From positions 1-39,189 of the forward strand of contig JAAYPJ010000009.1 of assembly GCA_012519835.1 (NCBI GenBank): DNA of 39,189 bases, written 5' to 3'. A program made the translations under genes and the position numbers. Positions 18,025 through 27,696 of this stretch are shown one piece after another (the stretch's first letter is position 1; every line of letters begins with the position of its first letter). Below the pieces are notes generated by a model that was not told the origin of the DNA, did not search any database, and saw only the letters and a list, made by a program, of their open reading frames with translations. Origin of the DNA: Clostridiales bacterium (GTDB lineage Bacteria; Bacillota; Clostridia; Peptostreptococcales; Natronincolaceae).

Positions 18025-18993
18025 TTATCCGTCTACCCTGTCTAAATACTCTGTCAGGACCTTTTTCATGTCATTTTTATATTTGATTTTATTAATTTGG
18101 TTGCGAAGATTCGCTGAATTTTTCAATCCTTTCAGGTACCACGCAATATGTTTCCTCATCTCCATAATTCCGATATGTTCCCCTTTATAATTGATTGCTA
18201 AATCCAAATGCCTTAACGCCATATTTATCTTTTCTTTTGGGGTAGGTTCAGGAAGGAACTTACCTGTTCTCATATAATGTGCAAATCTTTTAAACAGCCA
18301 GGGGTTACCCAGGCTTCCTCTGCCAATCATAATTGCATCACATTTGCTTTCATCCGACAACCTTATTCCATCTTCCACTGTAAATATATCCCCATTGCCT
18401 ATTACGAGAATGGTTACAGCTTCTTTTACCTTTTTTACAATGTCCCAATCAGCTTTGCCCGAATAAAACTGGTCCCCGGTTCTGCCATGGACGGTTATTG
18501 CTTTTGCCCCGTTTTGCTCTATAATCTTTGCAAGTTCAACCGCATTGATACTGTTTTCATCCCAGCCTTTGCGTATTTTAACTGTAACGGGTTTTGTACA
18601 TTCCCTGACAACCGCCCTGATAATTTTGCCGGCTAAATCAATATTCCGCATGAGAGCACAGCCATCCCCGTTTTTAACTATCTTGGGGGTGGGGCAACCC
18701 ATGTTTATATCCAATATGGCATTTTCTCTGCAGTTAAGCATGTAAGCAGCTTTGGCCATAACGTCAGGGTCCGAACCGAATATCTGCAACGCAACAGGTT
18801 TTTCATCCGGATGAATTTCTAATAATTTCTCGGTTTTTTTATCCCCATAGTATAGTCCCCTGGAACTTATCATCTCCGTATATACCATCCCACAGCCCAT
18901 TTCTTTACATATAAGTCTGAAAGGAAGGTCTGTTACCCCAGCCATGGGAGCCAAAAAAACGGAGTTTTCTAAAATCACATCACCTATTTCCAT
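18025..18993 (-). CDS. dusB: tRNA-dihydrouridine synthase (DusB type)
   Basis: FMN enzyme reducing uridine to dihydrouridine in tRNA. The 322-residue TIM barrel starts FLAPMAGVTDLPFR and has DINMGCPTPKIVKNGDGCAL with the catalytic Cys of GCP. KIRKGWDE, ITVHGRTGDQFYSG and IMIGRGSLGNPWLF bind FMN. A C-terminal helical RNA-binding region follows (LDLAINYKGEHIGIMEMRKHI). AAAGGTG precedes the ATG. It starts 20 nt after the coaX stop, so it is probably cotranscribed; the coaX-dusB-greA-lysS order recurs in Clostridia. Confidence 0.96.
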   Translation of the reverse strand: MEIGDVILENSVFLAPMAGVTDLPFRLICKEMGCGMVYTEMISSRGLYYGDKKTEKLLEIHPDEKPVALQIFGSDPDVMAKAAYMLNCRENAILDINMGCPTPKIVKNGDGCALMRNIDLAGKIIRAVVRECTKPVTVKIRKGWDENSINAVELAKIIEQNGAKAITVHGRTGDQFYSGKADWDIVKKVKEAVTILVIGNGDIFTVEDGIRLSDESKCDAIMIGRGSLGNPWLFKRFAHYMRTGKFLPEPTPKEKINMALRHLDLAINYKGEHIGIMEMRKHIAWYLKGLKNSANLRNQINKIKYKNDMKKVLTEYLDRVDG

Positions 18994-19013
18994 ATTTTCA
19001 CCTTTTATGTTAT

Positions 19014-19796
19014 CTACCTTATTCGATCATCTTTATTGCGTTCATAAATAATGTTCAATCCCTCCAGGGACAAAAACCGATCTATTATGTCTATACATGC
19101 AGCTTCATTGACCACAAAGGTTACAAACCCACCGGTAGCGATTACCTTGGTGGACTTATCTTTGATTTCCGCCTTCATCTTTTTTACTATATATTCTACC
19201 AAACCCGCATAGCCATATATTATGCCGGCCTGCATACTGTTTATGGTGTTTTTGCCTATGACTTTCCTGGGTTTAACCAGTTCTATTTTAGGTAATTTTG
19301 CAGCCTTCTCAAATAGCACGTCACTGGAGATTTTAATACCGGGTGCTATTGCACCCCCCAGGTATTCGCCCTTTTCCGATACAACACAAAACGTTGTCGC
19401 AGTGCCAAAATCCACTATTATTAATGGCCCGCCATACTTTTCATAGGCAGCAATCGCATTGACAATCCTATCTGCTCCAACCTCTGCGGGATCGTCATAT
19501 TTTATATTTATGCCCGTTTTAATGCCGGGCCCGACTATCAAAGGTATTATGTTGAACAATCCTTTTATAGCCTTTTCGAGAGAATACATAATGTTGGGCA
19601 CCACAGAGGCTATAACAACATCTTCAATATCTCTGACATTCAAATTATTATACTGAAAAAATTGATAAATGAGTATCCTGTATTCATCGGATGTTTTATT
19701 TTTGTCTGTTGAAATTCTCCAGAAATCTATCAATTCCTTACCGCTGTAAACACCCAACACGATATCGGTATTTCCCACATCGAGAACCAAAATCAT
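19014..19796 (-). CDS. coaX: Pantothenate kinase, type III
   Basis: First step of coenzyme A synthesis: phosphorylates pantothenate, and unlike type I is not inhibited by CoA. The 260-residue ASKHA-fold protein has [12 protein letters not shown] at the N-terminus (phosphate-binding), [26 protein letters not shown], and [15 protein letters not shown]. It sits 16 nt downstream of an ECF-type S component and follows birA, forming a vitamin/cofactor run. Confidence 0.97.
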   Translation of the reverse strand: MILVLDVGNTDIVLGVYSGKELIDFWRISTDKNKTSDEYRILIYQFFQYNNLNVRDIEDVVIASVVPNIMYSLEKAIKGLFNIIPLIVGPGIKTGINIKYDDPAEVGADRIVNAIAAYEKYGGPLIIVDFGTATTFCVVSEKGEYLGGAIAPGIKISSDVLFEKAAKLPKIELVKPRKVIGKNTINSMQAGIIYGYAGLVEYIVKKMKAEIKDKSTKVIATGGFVTFVVNEAACIDIIDRFLSLEGLNIIYERNKDDRIR

Positions 19797-19812
19797 CTGT
19801 TCACCTTCTTGG

Positions 19813-20331
19813 CTAATCTATTTTGTAATTTTTTAGCCCTTTCATTACTATAAGAACTATGATGGAAGAAACTACAACTTCCGCAATTCCATTTGTCGCA
19901 GCAACACCGACAACTGCCGTAAAGGGCAAATATCCCCTCAAATAAGCCATAGACAATACCCCGACAGTGTTAGTTAATGTTCCTACAACAGCTGCGGCTA
20001 TCGGGTGTTTAAATGCCCTATAGGCGTAGTAGCTTGTTACACCTATAAGAACCCTCGGTAATACCGATACCAGGGGATCTGCGAAAAATGAGGTCCCCAC
20101 TCTTAAAAAACTGCTGATACCGAATATCAAACCCACTAAGACTCCTACTATCGGGCCCCCCAAAATAGCACCGATAATAACGGGTATATGCATGGTAGTT
20201 GCATTGTTAACACCAACAAAAAAAGGTATAGGTATATAACCTATCGGGGTCATGCTCAACACCACCGAGAATGCACCCAACATACCTGCAACCGCTACTT
20301 TTTTTGTTGACAATTTTGTGTCTTGAATCAT
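19813..20331 (-). CDS. ECF transporter S component, probably pantothenate (PanT-like)
   Basis: A 172-residue integral membrane protein with about five to six hydrophobic helices, starting [17 protein letters not shown] and containing [19 protein letters not shown] and a later TLTNTVGVL, typical of substrate-binding S subunits of energy-coupling-factor vitamin importers. The shared EcfA/T module is not in the window. Adjacent coaX makes pantothenate the likeliest substrate; biotin is an alternative given birA next door, but the sequence does not resemble BioY. The ATG at 20331 is 7 nt after GGAGG; one two codons upstream would sit on the site. Confidence 0.82.
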   Translation of the reverse strand: MIQDTKLSTKKVAVAGMLGAFSVVLSMTPIGYIPIPFFVGVNNATTMHIPVIIGAILGGPIVGVLVGLIFGISSFLRVGTSFFADPLVSVLPRVLIGVTSYYAYRAFKHPIAAAVVGTLTNTVGVLSMAYLRGYLPFTAVVGVAATNGIAEVVVSSIIVLIVMKGLKNYKID

Positions 20332-20469
20332 TTCCATCCCTCCGTTCCAGCTCCCATGGGATGCCGGACAATTTTTTTAAAAATAACTTTTGAAACAGTC
20401 CAGCTCGAAATATGATGCCGGCTATCTCGTTATTAATATTTTAACAGGATATAGCCTATATTACAATAA

Positions 20470-21450
20470 TTATATATATCCTCTTTCTCCTCTGATGGAT
20501 ACTTCACCGGACGAAATCAGCTCCCTATTGCCGTCTTCCTTCTCCACTAATAGCAATCCGTCATCATTGATATCCACAGCCCTTCCCATCTTTTCCGATT
20601 TACCTTGAATAATTCTGATATTTTTTCCCAGCACTGCGGAATATGCTTTAATCATGGGTAAAACTTCGTTTAAATTCAAGTGTAACGTATAATTGTTATA
20701 CATGATTTCAAAGTTTTCTAATATATCGACTAAAAGTTCTTTACGGTCAACCTTTTTACCGCCTTCTATAAACAATGAAGTGGCTTTCTTGCCTACTTCT
20801 TCCGGAAAATGCTCCATATTTGCATTTATGCCGATACCTATAACAACATAATTGATTTCGTTTAATTCCCCCGCCATCTCGGTTAAAATACCGCATACCT
20901 TTTTACCGTTGATGACAATATCGTTAGGCCATTTAATTAGGGCATCCAGCCCCGTTAGCTTTCTGATGGATCCACATACGGCTACAGCTGCTATTTGTGT
21001 CATCTTTATACCTTCCCTGGGGGGGATGTCGGGTTTTAAAATTAAACTCATCCAGATGCCGGTCCCCTTAGGTGAAATCCATTCCTTACCCCTCCTGCCT
21101 CTTCCTGAAACCTGTTCTTCAGCCAAAACAACAGTTCCATTTTTCAATTGGCCGGCCTTTTTTTTGATATAGTTATTGGTAGAATCGATGCTGTCAAAAT
21201 AAATAATCCGCTTTCCTATAATATTATTATGAATAGAACTTCCTATCTCCCCGGGTAAAAGTTTATCTTTCATTTCTGAAAGCCTATACCCCTTTCCCGG
21301 TGCTGTTTTTATACTATATCCTTCTTTCTTTAATATATTTATATGTTTCCATACTGCCGTGCGGGATATTCCCAGATTTACGGCTAATGTTTCTCCTGAT
21401 ATGTAATCCTCCCTGTTTTTATATAATTCCTCCAGTATTTTATTTCTCAT
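20470..21450 (-). CDS. birA: Bifunctional biotin ligase / biotin operon repressor BirA
   Basis: Attaches biotin to carrier lysines via biotinyl-AMP and, when loaded, represses biotin genes. The 326-residue protein has an N-terminal winged helix (about 1-62, LAVNLGISRTAVWKHINIL), the catalytic domain with STNNYIKKKA, the adenylate loop GRGRRGKEW, and KWPNDIVINGKKVCGIL, then a small C-terminal SH3-like domain. I chose the ATG at 21450 with AGGAG 7 nt upstream; a longer open frame reads back through repeat sequence. It lies downstream of the decarboxylase genes whose biotin carrier it would modify. Confidence 0.96.
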   Translation of the reverse strand: MRNKILEELYKNREDYISGETLAVNLGISRTAVWKHINILKKEGYSIKTAPGKGYRLSEMKDKLLPGEIGSSIHNNIIGKRIIYFDSIDSTNNYIKKKAGQLKNGTVVLAEEQVSGRGRRGKEWISPKGTGIWMSLILKPDIPPREGIKMTQIAAVAVCGSIRKLTGLDALIKWPNDIVINGKKVCGILTEMAGELNEINYVVIGIGINANMEHFPEEVGKKATSLFIEGGKKVDRKELLVDILENFEIMYNNYTLHLNLNEVLPMIKAYSAVLGKNIRIIQGKSEKMGRAVDINDDGLLLVEKEDGNRELISSGEVSIRGERGYI

Positions 21451-21474
21451 TATCATGCTCCTTACTAATTGCGC

Positions 21475-21493
21475 GGGCGACCAAAGGTCGCCC
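21475..21493. repeat. GGGCGACC/GGTCGCCC palindrome upstream of birA
   Basis: A perfect 8-bp inverted repeat with a 3-nt AAA loop, 25-43 bp upstream of birA. It belongs to the same GC-rich small-palindrome style as 2789-2839. Confidence 0.7.
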
Positions 21494-21526
21494 CCACCAT
21501 CTGGAAGCCGGATATCGGTTTGCCCA

Positions 21527-21593
21527 GACACAAGGGACGGCTCTTCTTATGTCGTGTCTTACCAACGACACAAAAGAACCGTCCCCCTGTGTC
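21527..21593. repeat. 67-bp long inverted repeat (REP/MITE-like)
   Basis: Left arm GACACAAGGGACGGCTCTT and right arm AAGAACCGTCCCCCTGTGTC enclose a small internal dyad (GTCGT/ACGAC). The 'GACACAGGGGACGGTTCTTTTGTGTC' type recurs widely in Clostridia and is often seen near REP-associated transposases; none is present here. Confidence 0.8.
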
Positions 21594-21615
21594 CGCCTTC
21601 ATTTCCGGCCTCATC

Positions 21616-22749
21616 TTAGCCAAACAATGATAACAACACACCTGCCGCCACGGCAGAACCTATTACTCCTGCTACATTAGGTCCCATTGCATGCATCAAC
21701 AAGAAGTTTCCCGGATTTTCTTGTTGCCCGACAACCTGGGAAACCCTGGCCGCCATAGGCACCGCAGAAACCCCTGCAGAACCTATAAGCGGGTTGATCT
21801 TGCCACCCGATAATTTATTCATCAGCTTTCCAAGTAGTACCCCTCCGGCCGTGCCTATGCCGAAAGCAACTACACCGAGAACAATTATTTTAATTGTTCC
21901 CGAACTTAAAAACTGTTCTGCGCTGGCTGTTGCTCCAACGCTTAAACCTAATAATATGGTAACTATATTTATAAGCTCATTTTGAGCCGTCTTGGAAAGT
22001 CTCTCAGTTACGCCGCATTCCCTGAAAAGGTTTCCTAACATCAACATACCTACCAAGGCTGCTGCACTCGGTACCAACAGGGCAACCACGATGGTTACCA
22101 TTATCGGGAAGATAATCTTCTCGGCCTTGGACACTTCCCTCAACTGCTCCATTTTAATCATTCGCTCCTTTTTAGTCGTAAGAACCTTCATGATAGGGGG
22201 CTGAATGATCGGAACGAGTGCCATATAGGAATAGGCTGCAATTGCTATAGGCCCCAACAAATCCGGTGCCAATTTGGAAGTTAAAAATATTGCCGTTGGC
22301 CCGTCCGCCCCGCCTATGATTCCGATAGATGCGGCCTCTTTAGCCGTAAACCCGAGCAATGTCGATCCGATAAATGTAATAAATATTCCCAACTGTGCTG
22401 CTGCCCCCAAAAACAAACTCTTCGGATTAGCAATTAACGGACCGAAATCCGTCATTGCACCGACACCCAAAAAGATCAGGGGCGGAAAAATCCCCAATTT
22501 TATTCCGGAACCGTAAATATAATGTAACAATCCTCCCGGAGAGTCTGCTGTTCCGGCGTCCATAATCCCGGCAAGGGGCAGGTTGGCCAATAACATGCCA
22601 AAAGCTATAGGAACCAACAGCAAGGGTTCGAATCCTTTTTTAATTGCCAGATATAATAGCAAACATGAGATACCTATCATGAGCAATTGGCCAACTGTTA
22701 AACTTGCAAAACCTATGTTTCTTAAAAAATCTACAATTATATCGACCAT
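21616..22749 (-). CDS. Sodium-translocating decarboxylase, beta (membrane) subunit
   Basis: The 377-residue polytopic subunit that couples carboxybiotin decarboxylation to Na+ export. About ten to eleven hydrophobic helices are visible. [17 protein letters not shown] holds the conserved acidic residue of the Na+ path, and [19 protein letters not shown] and the C-terminal [16 protein letters not shown] are OadB/MmdB/GcdB hallmarks. It is the last of the decarboxylase cassette and is cotranscribed with the biotin carrier 35 nt upstream. The alpha subunit type (MmdA) points to methylmalonyl-CoA rather than oxaloacetate as substrate. Confidence 0.96.
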   Translation of the reverse strand: MVDIIVDFLRNIGFASLTVGQLLMIGISCLLLYLAIKKGFEPLLLVPIAFGMLLANLPLAGIMDAGTADSPGGLLHYIYGSGIKLGIFPPLIFLGVGAMTDFGPLIANPKSLFLGAAAQLGIFITFIGSTLLGFTAKEAASIGIIGGADGPTAIFLTSKLAPDLLGPIAIAAYSYMALVPIIQPPIMKVLTTKKERMIKMEQLREVSKAEKIIFPIMVTIVVALLVPSAAALVGMLMLGNLFRECGVTERLSKTAQNELINIVTILLGLSVGATASAEQFLSSGTIKIIVLGVVAFGIGTAGGVLLGKLMNKLSGGKINPLIGSAGVSAVPMAARVSQVVGQQENPGNFLLMHAMGPNVAGVIGSAVAAGVLLSLFG

Positions 22750-22784
22750 TTTGCATCTCCTTTTGATTGTTTTAAATGCTTTTC

Positions 22785-23189
22785 TTATTTAAGAGACACT
22801 AAAATATCTCCACCATTTACAGATGCACCCTGGGCAACATGAATAGATGCAACAACCCCGTCAGCCGGAGCCAAAATTTCATTTTCCATTTTCATAGCCT
22901 CTAAAATTAAAAGTACATCCCCTGCTTTAACCTCTTGGCCTTCTTTAACCTCAACCTTCCAAATATTCCCCGGCATCGGTGCCTCTATAGCCGTGGAGCC
23001 TTCCGGAACTGCCGTGGATGAAGCGGGTTTGGCCGCAGGTACGGACTCCTTGGCCGGCTCGGCCACCGGTGCAGGTTCCGACGGTTTAGCCGCCGGTGCC
23101 GAAATTGCATTTGGCGATGCACCGCTCACAACCTCCTCCACTTCTACTTCATAAGAAACACCGTTTACAGTTATGTTAAATTTTCTCAC
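22785..23189 (-). CDS. Biotin carrier subunit of the Na+ decarboxylase
   Basis: A 134-residue carrier with a small N-terminal domain, an Ala/Pro-rich flexible linker (about 24-63) and a biotinyl domain with EAMKMEN; K100 is the lysine biotinylated. It shuttles the carboxyl group from the carboxyltransferase to the beta subunit, and matches MmdC. The start is GTG with AGGAGG upstream. birA further down the same transcript supplies the ligase. Confidence 0.95.
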   Translation of the reverse strand: MRKFNITVNGVSYEVEVEEVVSGASPNAISAPAAKPSEPAPVAEPAKESVPAAKPASSTAVPEGSTAIEAPMPGNIWKVEVKEGQEVKAGDVLLILEAMKMENEILAPADGVVASIHVAQGASVNGGDILVSLK

Positions 23190-23244
23190 TGCGTAATTCC
23201 TCCTTAAATAGTAAAATTATAAAACCCGGACAGAATCCCTTTGA

Positions 23245-23667
23245 TTAAAGCATGCTATTGATCTGTTCTATTCTGCCCATTTTTGCCCAAATAGGTGTTG
23301 AATCTTGTACACGTCTGATATTTTTGACAACAACATCTTGTGCGGAAACATTAAGACTTGCAGCTACGGCAGCTGTAATAACTGCTATAAGTTCCATATT
23401 AGGATTGGTGTTTCCCCCACCTGTTTGCATGGATTCTTTATTGCCCGGGTTCGCTGTTTCATCTATACATAAACCCGGTTCAACCGTTTCTGCGACTTTT
23501 TGCGATTTATTCATTAGTCCTTCCATAACAACGATAGCAAAATATAATATAGCCAATGCTGCAAATACTATAATCAATCCCAGGACAGTCACCTGAATAC
23601 CGGCTAAGAGTTTTTCTCCCATGGTCATAGTATCGATAGAAAATTTCATTTTCTCCAACAAATTCAT
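23245..23667 (-). CDS. Decarboxylase gamma/delta subunit (OadG/MmdD type)
   Basis: A 140-residue protein with one N-terminal membrane helix (QVTVLGLIIVFAALAILYFA, about residues 25-44), a polar linker, and a C-terminal region (MELIAVITAAVAASLNVSAQD, then WAKMGRIEQ). This arrangement fits the OadG/MmdD subunit that holds the carboxyltransferase and beta subunits together. GAGGTG precedes the ATG. It lies between the carboxyltransferase and biotin carrier genes. Confidence 0.88.
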   Translation of the reverse strand: MNLLEKMKFSIDTMTMGEKLLAGIQVTVLGLIIVFAALAILYFAIVVMEGLMNKSQKVAETVEPGLCIDETANPGNKESMQTGGGNTNPNMELIAVITAAVAASLNVSAQDVVVKNIRRVQDSTPIWAKMGRIEQINSML

Positions 23668-23685
23668 TGTTTTATCACCTCACTT

Positions 23686-23726
23686 TTAGAAGTCGGAAAT
23701 CAGAGTGCCGGAGTGCCCGAGTGCCG
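23686..23726. repeat. Short tandem repeats between oadG and mmdA
   Basis: Heptamer-like units TTAGAAG and TCGGAAA (23686-23699) lead into three 8-bp copies GAGTGCCG, GAGTGCCC, GAGTGCCG (23703-23726). The unit TTAGAAG also occurs in the array at 6263-6290 (other strand). Confidence 0.7.
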
Positions 23727-23759
23727 GACTCCTTTAAGATTCTGTATAGCCCGGAGCCC

Positions 23760-25307
23760 TTACAGTGGTAAATTGCCATGTTTTCTGGCCGGCCTTGTTT
23801 TTCTTTTGCTTGCCAGCATATTGAGGGCATCCACCACCCTGAATTTTGTGGTAGAGGGTTCTATAATGTCATCGACAAAACCCCTTTCCGCCGCCCAATA
23901 AGGTGTAGATATTTCATTTTTATATTGTTCAATTTTTTCAAGTCTTGCGGATTGCGGGTCTTCAGACTCAGCAATTTCCTTTTTGAATATTATATTGGCA
24001 GCGCTTTCAGGTCCCATCACGGCAATCTCCGCCGTCGGCCAGGCGAGTACCATGTCCGCGCCCAAATCCTTGCTGCACATAGCTATATATGCACCGCCAT
24101 ATGCTTTTCTAACTATCAGAGTAACCTTCAATACCGTTGCCTCGGCATATGCATAGAGAAGCTTCGAGCCATGACGAATAATCCCGCCATATTCCTGTTC
24201 TATTCCCGGCAAAAAGCCTGGAACATCCACTATAGTTACTATCGGAACATTAAAACAATCGCATGTTCTGACAAATCTTGCCGCCTTGTCGGAAGCGTTA
24301 ATATCTAAACAACCTGCCAACACTCCGGGTTGATTTGCAACAATACCTATGGACTGTCCGCTGATACGCACAAAACCTGTAATAATATTTTGAGCATAAT
24401 ACTTATGGACCTCAAAAAATTCCCCATCGTCGGCGAGTATCCTGATCAGGTCCTTCATATCGTACCTTTTTTCTGAATCTTCTGGCACAATCTGATCCAA
24501 TTCGGGAACTATTTTGTTAATATCATTTGTTATATCAGTCTCCGGGGCTGTCTCCAAATTATTGGACGGCAAAAAGGAAAGCAACTTTTTGATTTGCTCA
24601 ATACATGCCTCATCATTTTCTGCAATAAAATGAGCAACCCCGCTGGTTTTATTGTGGGTCATAGCCCCGCCCAATTGTTCCATGGTCACTTCCTCACCTG
24701 TCGCAACCTTAGTAATTTGCGGCCCTGTAATAAACATTTGGCTCGTTTGATCTACCATAAACACGAAATCTGTTAATGCCGGGGAATATACGGCACCCCC
24801 TGCACAAGGCCCCATAATTGCTGATATTTGCGGTATCACTCCAGAGGCTAGGGTATTCCTATAAAATATCTGTCCATATCCGGACAAGGCATCCACACCC
24901 TCCTGGATCCTCGCCCCGCCGGAATCATTCATAGCAACTATGGGGGCCCCCATCCCCAGGGCTAAATCCTGTACTTTACGGATTTTTTGTGCATGTACCT
25001 CCCCCAACGAGCCGCCCATAACGGTAAAATCCTGGGAGTATGCATATACAGGCCTACCATCCACTAAACCGTATCCTGTTATAACACCCTCACCCGGTGC
25101 ATCCACCTTTTCCATACCAATCCTGACGCATCTATCCTTAACAAAAACATCCAGTTCCACAAAGCTCCCCTTATCAAATAACAGGTTCATCCTCTCCCTG
25201 GCTGTCAATTTGCCCTTTGTATGTTGTTCCTCAATCCTTTTTCCACCACCTCCTTCTTCAATCTTAGCCCTGCGGCTTCGAAATTCTTCCAATTTACTGC
25301 TGCCCAT
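23760..25307 (-). CDS. mmdA: Acyl-CoA carboxyltransferase, methylmalonyl-CoA decarboxylase alpha type
   Basis: Transfers the carboxyl group of (methyl)malonyl-CoA to carrier biotin in a Na+-pumping decarboxylase. The 515-residue length and tandem crotonase-like halves fit MmdA/PccB: the CoA-binding [19 protein letters not shown] and [13 protein letters not shown] in the N half, and [20 protein letters not shown] and [14 protein letters not shown] in the C half. It is the first gene of the cassette, with a clear promoter 131 nt upstream. Without flanking mutase or epimerase genes the substrate (methylmalonyl- or glutaconyl-CoA) is inferred from the family. Confidence 0.95.
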   Translation of the reverse strand: MGSSKLEEFRSRRAKIEEGGGGKRIEEQHTKGKLTARERMNLLFDKGSFVELDVFVKDRCVRIGMEKVDAPGEGVITGYGLVDGRPVYAYSQDFTVMGGSLGEVHAQKIRKVQDLALGMGAPIVAMNDSGGARIQEGVDALSGYGQIFYRNTLASGVIPQISAIMGPCAGGAVYSPALTDFVFMVDQTSQMFITGPQITKVATGEEVTMEQLGGAMTHNKTSGVAHFIAENDEACIEQIKKLLSFLPSNNLETAPETDITNDINKIVPELDQIVPEDSEKRYDMKDLIRILADDGEFFEVHKYYAQNIITGFVRISGQSIGIVANQPGVLAGCLDINASDKAARFVRTCDCFNVPIVTIVDVPGFLPGIEQEYGGIIRHGSKLLYAYAEATVLKVTLIVRKAYGGAYIAMCSKDLGADMVLAWPTAEIAVMGPESAANIIFKKEIAESEDPQSARLEKIEQYKNEISTPYWAAERGFVDDIIEPSTTKFRVVDALNMLASKRKTRPARKHGNLPL

Positions 25308-25437
25308 TTATATCCCTCCTAATTTATTTGATCTCCCCTTTCAATTAACCCAACAGAACCCCATCCATATCTCTTTTTTCCCTATTTTTCAAAACAAGAT
25401 ATACAAAATAAACATTTGCATTATATTATTACATGCT

Positions 25438-25466
25438 ATTTTATAGATTTTTTCTAATAGTTGCAA
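25438..25466 (-). promoter_or_regulatory. Promoter of the decarboxylase operon
   Basis: TTGCAA (25461-25466), 17-nt spacer, TAAAAT (25438-25443) on the minus strand, about 130 nt upstream of mmdA. Moderate consensus match. Confidence 0.6.
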
Positions 25467-25525
25467 CTAATTTTTAAAAAAGTTTTCCCTAATGTTTGAT
25501 TACTCCTTAAAGGGCTATATTATGG

Positions 25526-25558
25526 AAATAACTTTAGGGATTTTCCCTAAAGTTATTT
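25526..25558 (-). terminator. Terminator after ftsH
   Basis: A perfect 14-bp stem AAATAACTTTAGGG/CCCTAAAGTTATTT with a 5-nt loop, 27 nt past the ftsH stop. Its self-contained A/U flanks allow action on both strands. It insulates ftsH from the mmdA promoter. Confidence 0.93.
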
Positions 25559-25584
25559 AAAATACTCCATCCCTTATATATTGT

Positions 25585-27588
25585 TTATTTTTTCTCTCTA
25601 TCCTTTTCTGTTCCATCAGTTTTTTTCTGTACCTCCCCGTTGCCTTTATTATCATTATCCTCTTCAGTTTTTCCGGTTTCCATATCCGAAGCCGACTGTT
25701 TTTTTTCATTTTTCTTAACTTTGTTTACCTTTTCCCTGACATCCTCGGGTGTATCTTCTTCATCGACTGTTATTTTGCCGCTGAAAATCATTTCAAACTG
25801 TTCAGCATCTAAGGTTTCAGTTATCAAAAGTGCCTGGGCCACGGCATGGAGCTTATCCATATTTTCAGTCAATAATCTCTCTGTTCTTTCATGTGCCTCA
25901 TCAACAATTCGCCTGATCTCTTTGTCTATTTCCGCGGCTATAGATTCCGAATAATTTTTTGTGGAGTGGAAATCCCTTCCGACAAATACTTCTTCTTCAT
26001 CACTGAAACTCAATGAACCGAGTTTTTCACTCATACCGTACTTGGTAACCATCGCCCTTGCAATCGAGGTTACCTTCTGTAAATCATTTTGTGCTCCCGT
26101 GCTTATATCGTTTAACACGAGTTTTTCCGCAATCCGTCCGCCTAAAAGATGCACTATAATATTCTCCATTTCTGTTTTGGTTGCGTAATATTTATCCTCC
26201 GTGGGCAAAATCATGGTAAATCCACCGGTTCTGCCTCTCGGAATAATAGATACCTGGTGCACCGGATCAGAGTCGGGAAGCAATCTTGCGACTACAGCAT
26301 GGCCTGCTTCATGGTAAGCTGTCAATTTTCTCTCCTTGTCACTTATCACACGACTTTTCTTTTCTATACCCGCAATTACCTTTGTAATGGCTTCCTCCAC
26401 AACTTCCATCTCTATGACCTTTTCACCCCTCCTTGCAGTAAGAAGGGCGGCCTCATTCATCAGGTTCTCTATATCGGCCGGAGTAAATCCCGGAGTTCTT
26501 CTTGCTAATACCCTTAAATCCACATCTCTTGCTAAAGGCTTACCCTTGGAATGTACCTTTAATATGGCTTCCCTACCTTTGATGTCCGGCGCACCCACTA
26601 CTATCTGACGGTCAAATCTGCCGGGCCTCAATAATGCAGGGTCCAGAATATCGGGTCTGTTAGTTGCAGCTACAATTATAACACCTTCATTTACACCAAA
26701 ACCATCCATCTCGACTAATAACTGGTTTAATGTCTGCTCCCTTTCATCATGCCCGCCACCAAGTCCCGCACCTCTTCTCCTGCCGACTGCATCTATTTCA
26801 TCGATAAATATTATGCAGGGCGAACTCTTTTTCGCCTGTTCGAAAAGGTCGCGCACACGCGATGCACCGACTCCTACAAACATTTCGACAAAATCAGAAC
26901 CGCTTATACTAAAAAAAGGTACTCCCGCTTCGCCTGCAACAGCCTTTGTTAAATATGTCTTACCTGTTCCAGGGGGGCCTACCATTAAGACACCTTTTGG
27001 TATTCTGGCGCCAAGATCCATGTATTTTTTCGGGCTTCTCAGAAAGTCTACAATTTCCTGCAGTTCTTCCTTTTCCTCATCTAATCCTGCAACATCCTGG
27101 AATGTTATCTTGGTTCTCTCGTCATCCTTATACAGCTTTGCCCGGTTTTTCCCGAATGACATTACTCGACTGCCTCCACCCTGGGACTGTTGCATAAATA
27201 CAAACCAAAATACTACAAATATTAATATCATAAGCACAGAAGGCAACATTTCTATAAACCAGGGTGTACCCGGCTGTGGCGCTGCTTCGTATTTTAGCAC
27301 CCCGGATTTCATCTGCCTATCTATAACCTCGGTAAATTCCTTTTCATTAAATATTTCCGGCACAAAGGACTTAAAATTAACCTCTTCACCGTCCATGGTC
27401 ATAACCCCCTCAATAAGGCGGTCAACCATACGAATTTCGTGCACGTTTTCTTGTAATAGCTCCTGATATAAGCTAGAAAATTCAATATTTACTGTTTGCG
27501 GGGATTTATTTCCAAACTGTTGGATTATAAACAATAAAATAACGAACATCAAAATATAAAAACTTGCCCCTCGAAAAAATTTCCTCAA
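25585..27588 (-). CDS. ftsH: ATP-dependent zinc metalloprotease FtsH
   Basis: Membrane-bound AAA+ protease for quality control of membrane and regulatory proteins. The 667-residue protein has two membrane helices (about 8-24 and 115-135), Walker A GPPGTGKT, Walker [12 protein letters not shown], the second region of homology [19 protein letters not shown], and the zinc-binding HEAGH. A charged tail of about 50 residues follows the catalytic core. I chose TTG at 27588 (giving [13 protein letters not shown]), because GGAGGAGG lies 6 nt upstream; an in-frame ATG further up would put that site inside the gene. tilS lies 108 nt upstream without hpt, and ftsH has its own promoter. Confidence 0.98.
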   Translation of the reverse strand: MRKFFRGASFYILMFVILLFIIQQFGNKSPQTVNIEFSSLYQELLQENVHEIRMVDRLIEGVMTMDGEEVNFKSFVPEIFNEKEFTEVIDRQMKSGVLKYEAAPQPGTPWFIEMLPSVLMILIFVVFWFVFMQQSQGGGSRVMSFGKNRAKLYKDDERTKITFQDVAGLDEEKEELQEIVDFLRSPKKYMDLGARIPKGVLMVGPPGTGKTYLTKAVAGEAGVPFFSISGSDFVEMFVGVGASRVRDLFEQAKKSSPCIIFIDEIDAVGRRRGAGLGGGHDEREQTLNQLLVEMDGFGVNEGVIIVAATNRPDILDPALLRPGRFDRQIVVGAPDIKGREAILKVHSKGKPLARDVDLRVLARRTPGFTPADIENLMNEAALLTARRGEKVIEMEVVEEAITKVIAGIEKKSRVISDKERKLTAYHEAGHAVVARLLPDSDPVHQVSIIPRGRTGGFTMILPTEDKYYATKTEMENIIVHLLGGRIAEKLVLNDISTGAQNDLQKVTSIARAMVTKYGMSEKLGSLSFSDEEEVFVGRDFHSTKNYSESIAAEIDKEIRRIVDEAHERTERLLTENMDKLHAVAQALLITETLDAEQFEMIFSGKITVDEEDTPEDVREKVNKVKKNEKKQSASDMETGKTEEDNDNKGNGEVQKKTDGTEKDREKK

Positions 27589-27635
27589 ACAGAATCCTCC
27601 TCCCATCTACAATGCATAAATTACTACATCCTATG

Positions 27636-27664
27636 ATTTTACCACAATATATGTTTTAAAACAA
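27636..27664 (-). promoter_or_regulatory. Promoter of ftsH
   Basis: TTGTTT (27659-27664), 17-nt spacer, TAAAAT (27636-27641) on the minus strand, about 48 nt from the TTG start. Confidence 0.6.
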
Positions 27665-27696
27665 CTAAAAAAACCCGGACCTCAGACCGCCGGCCG

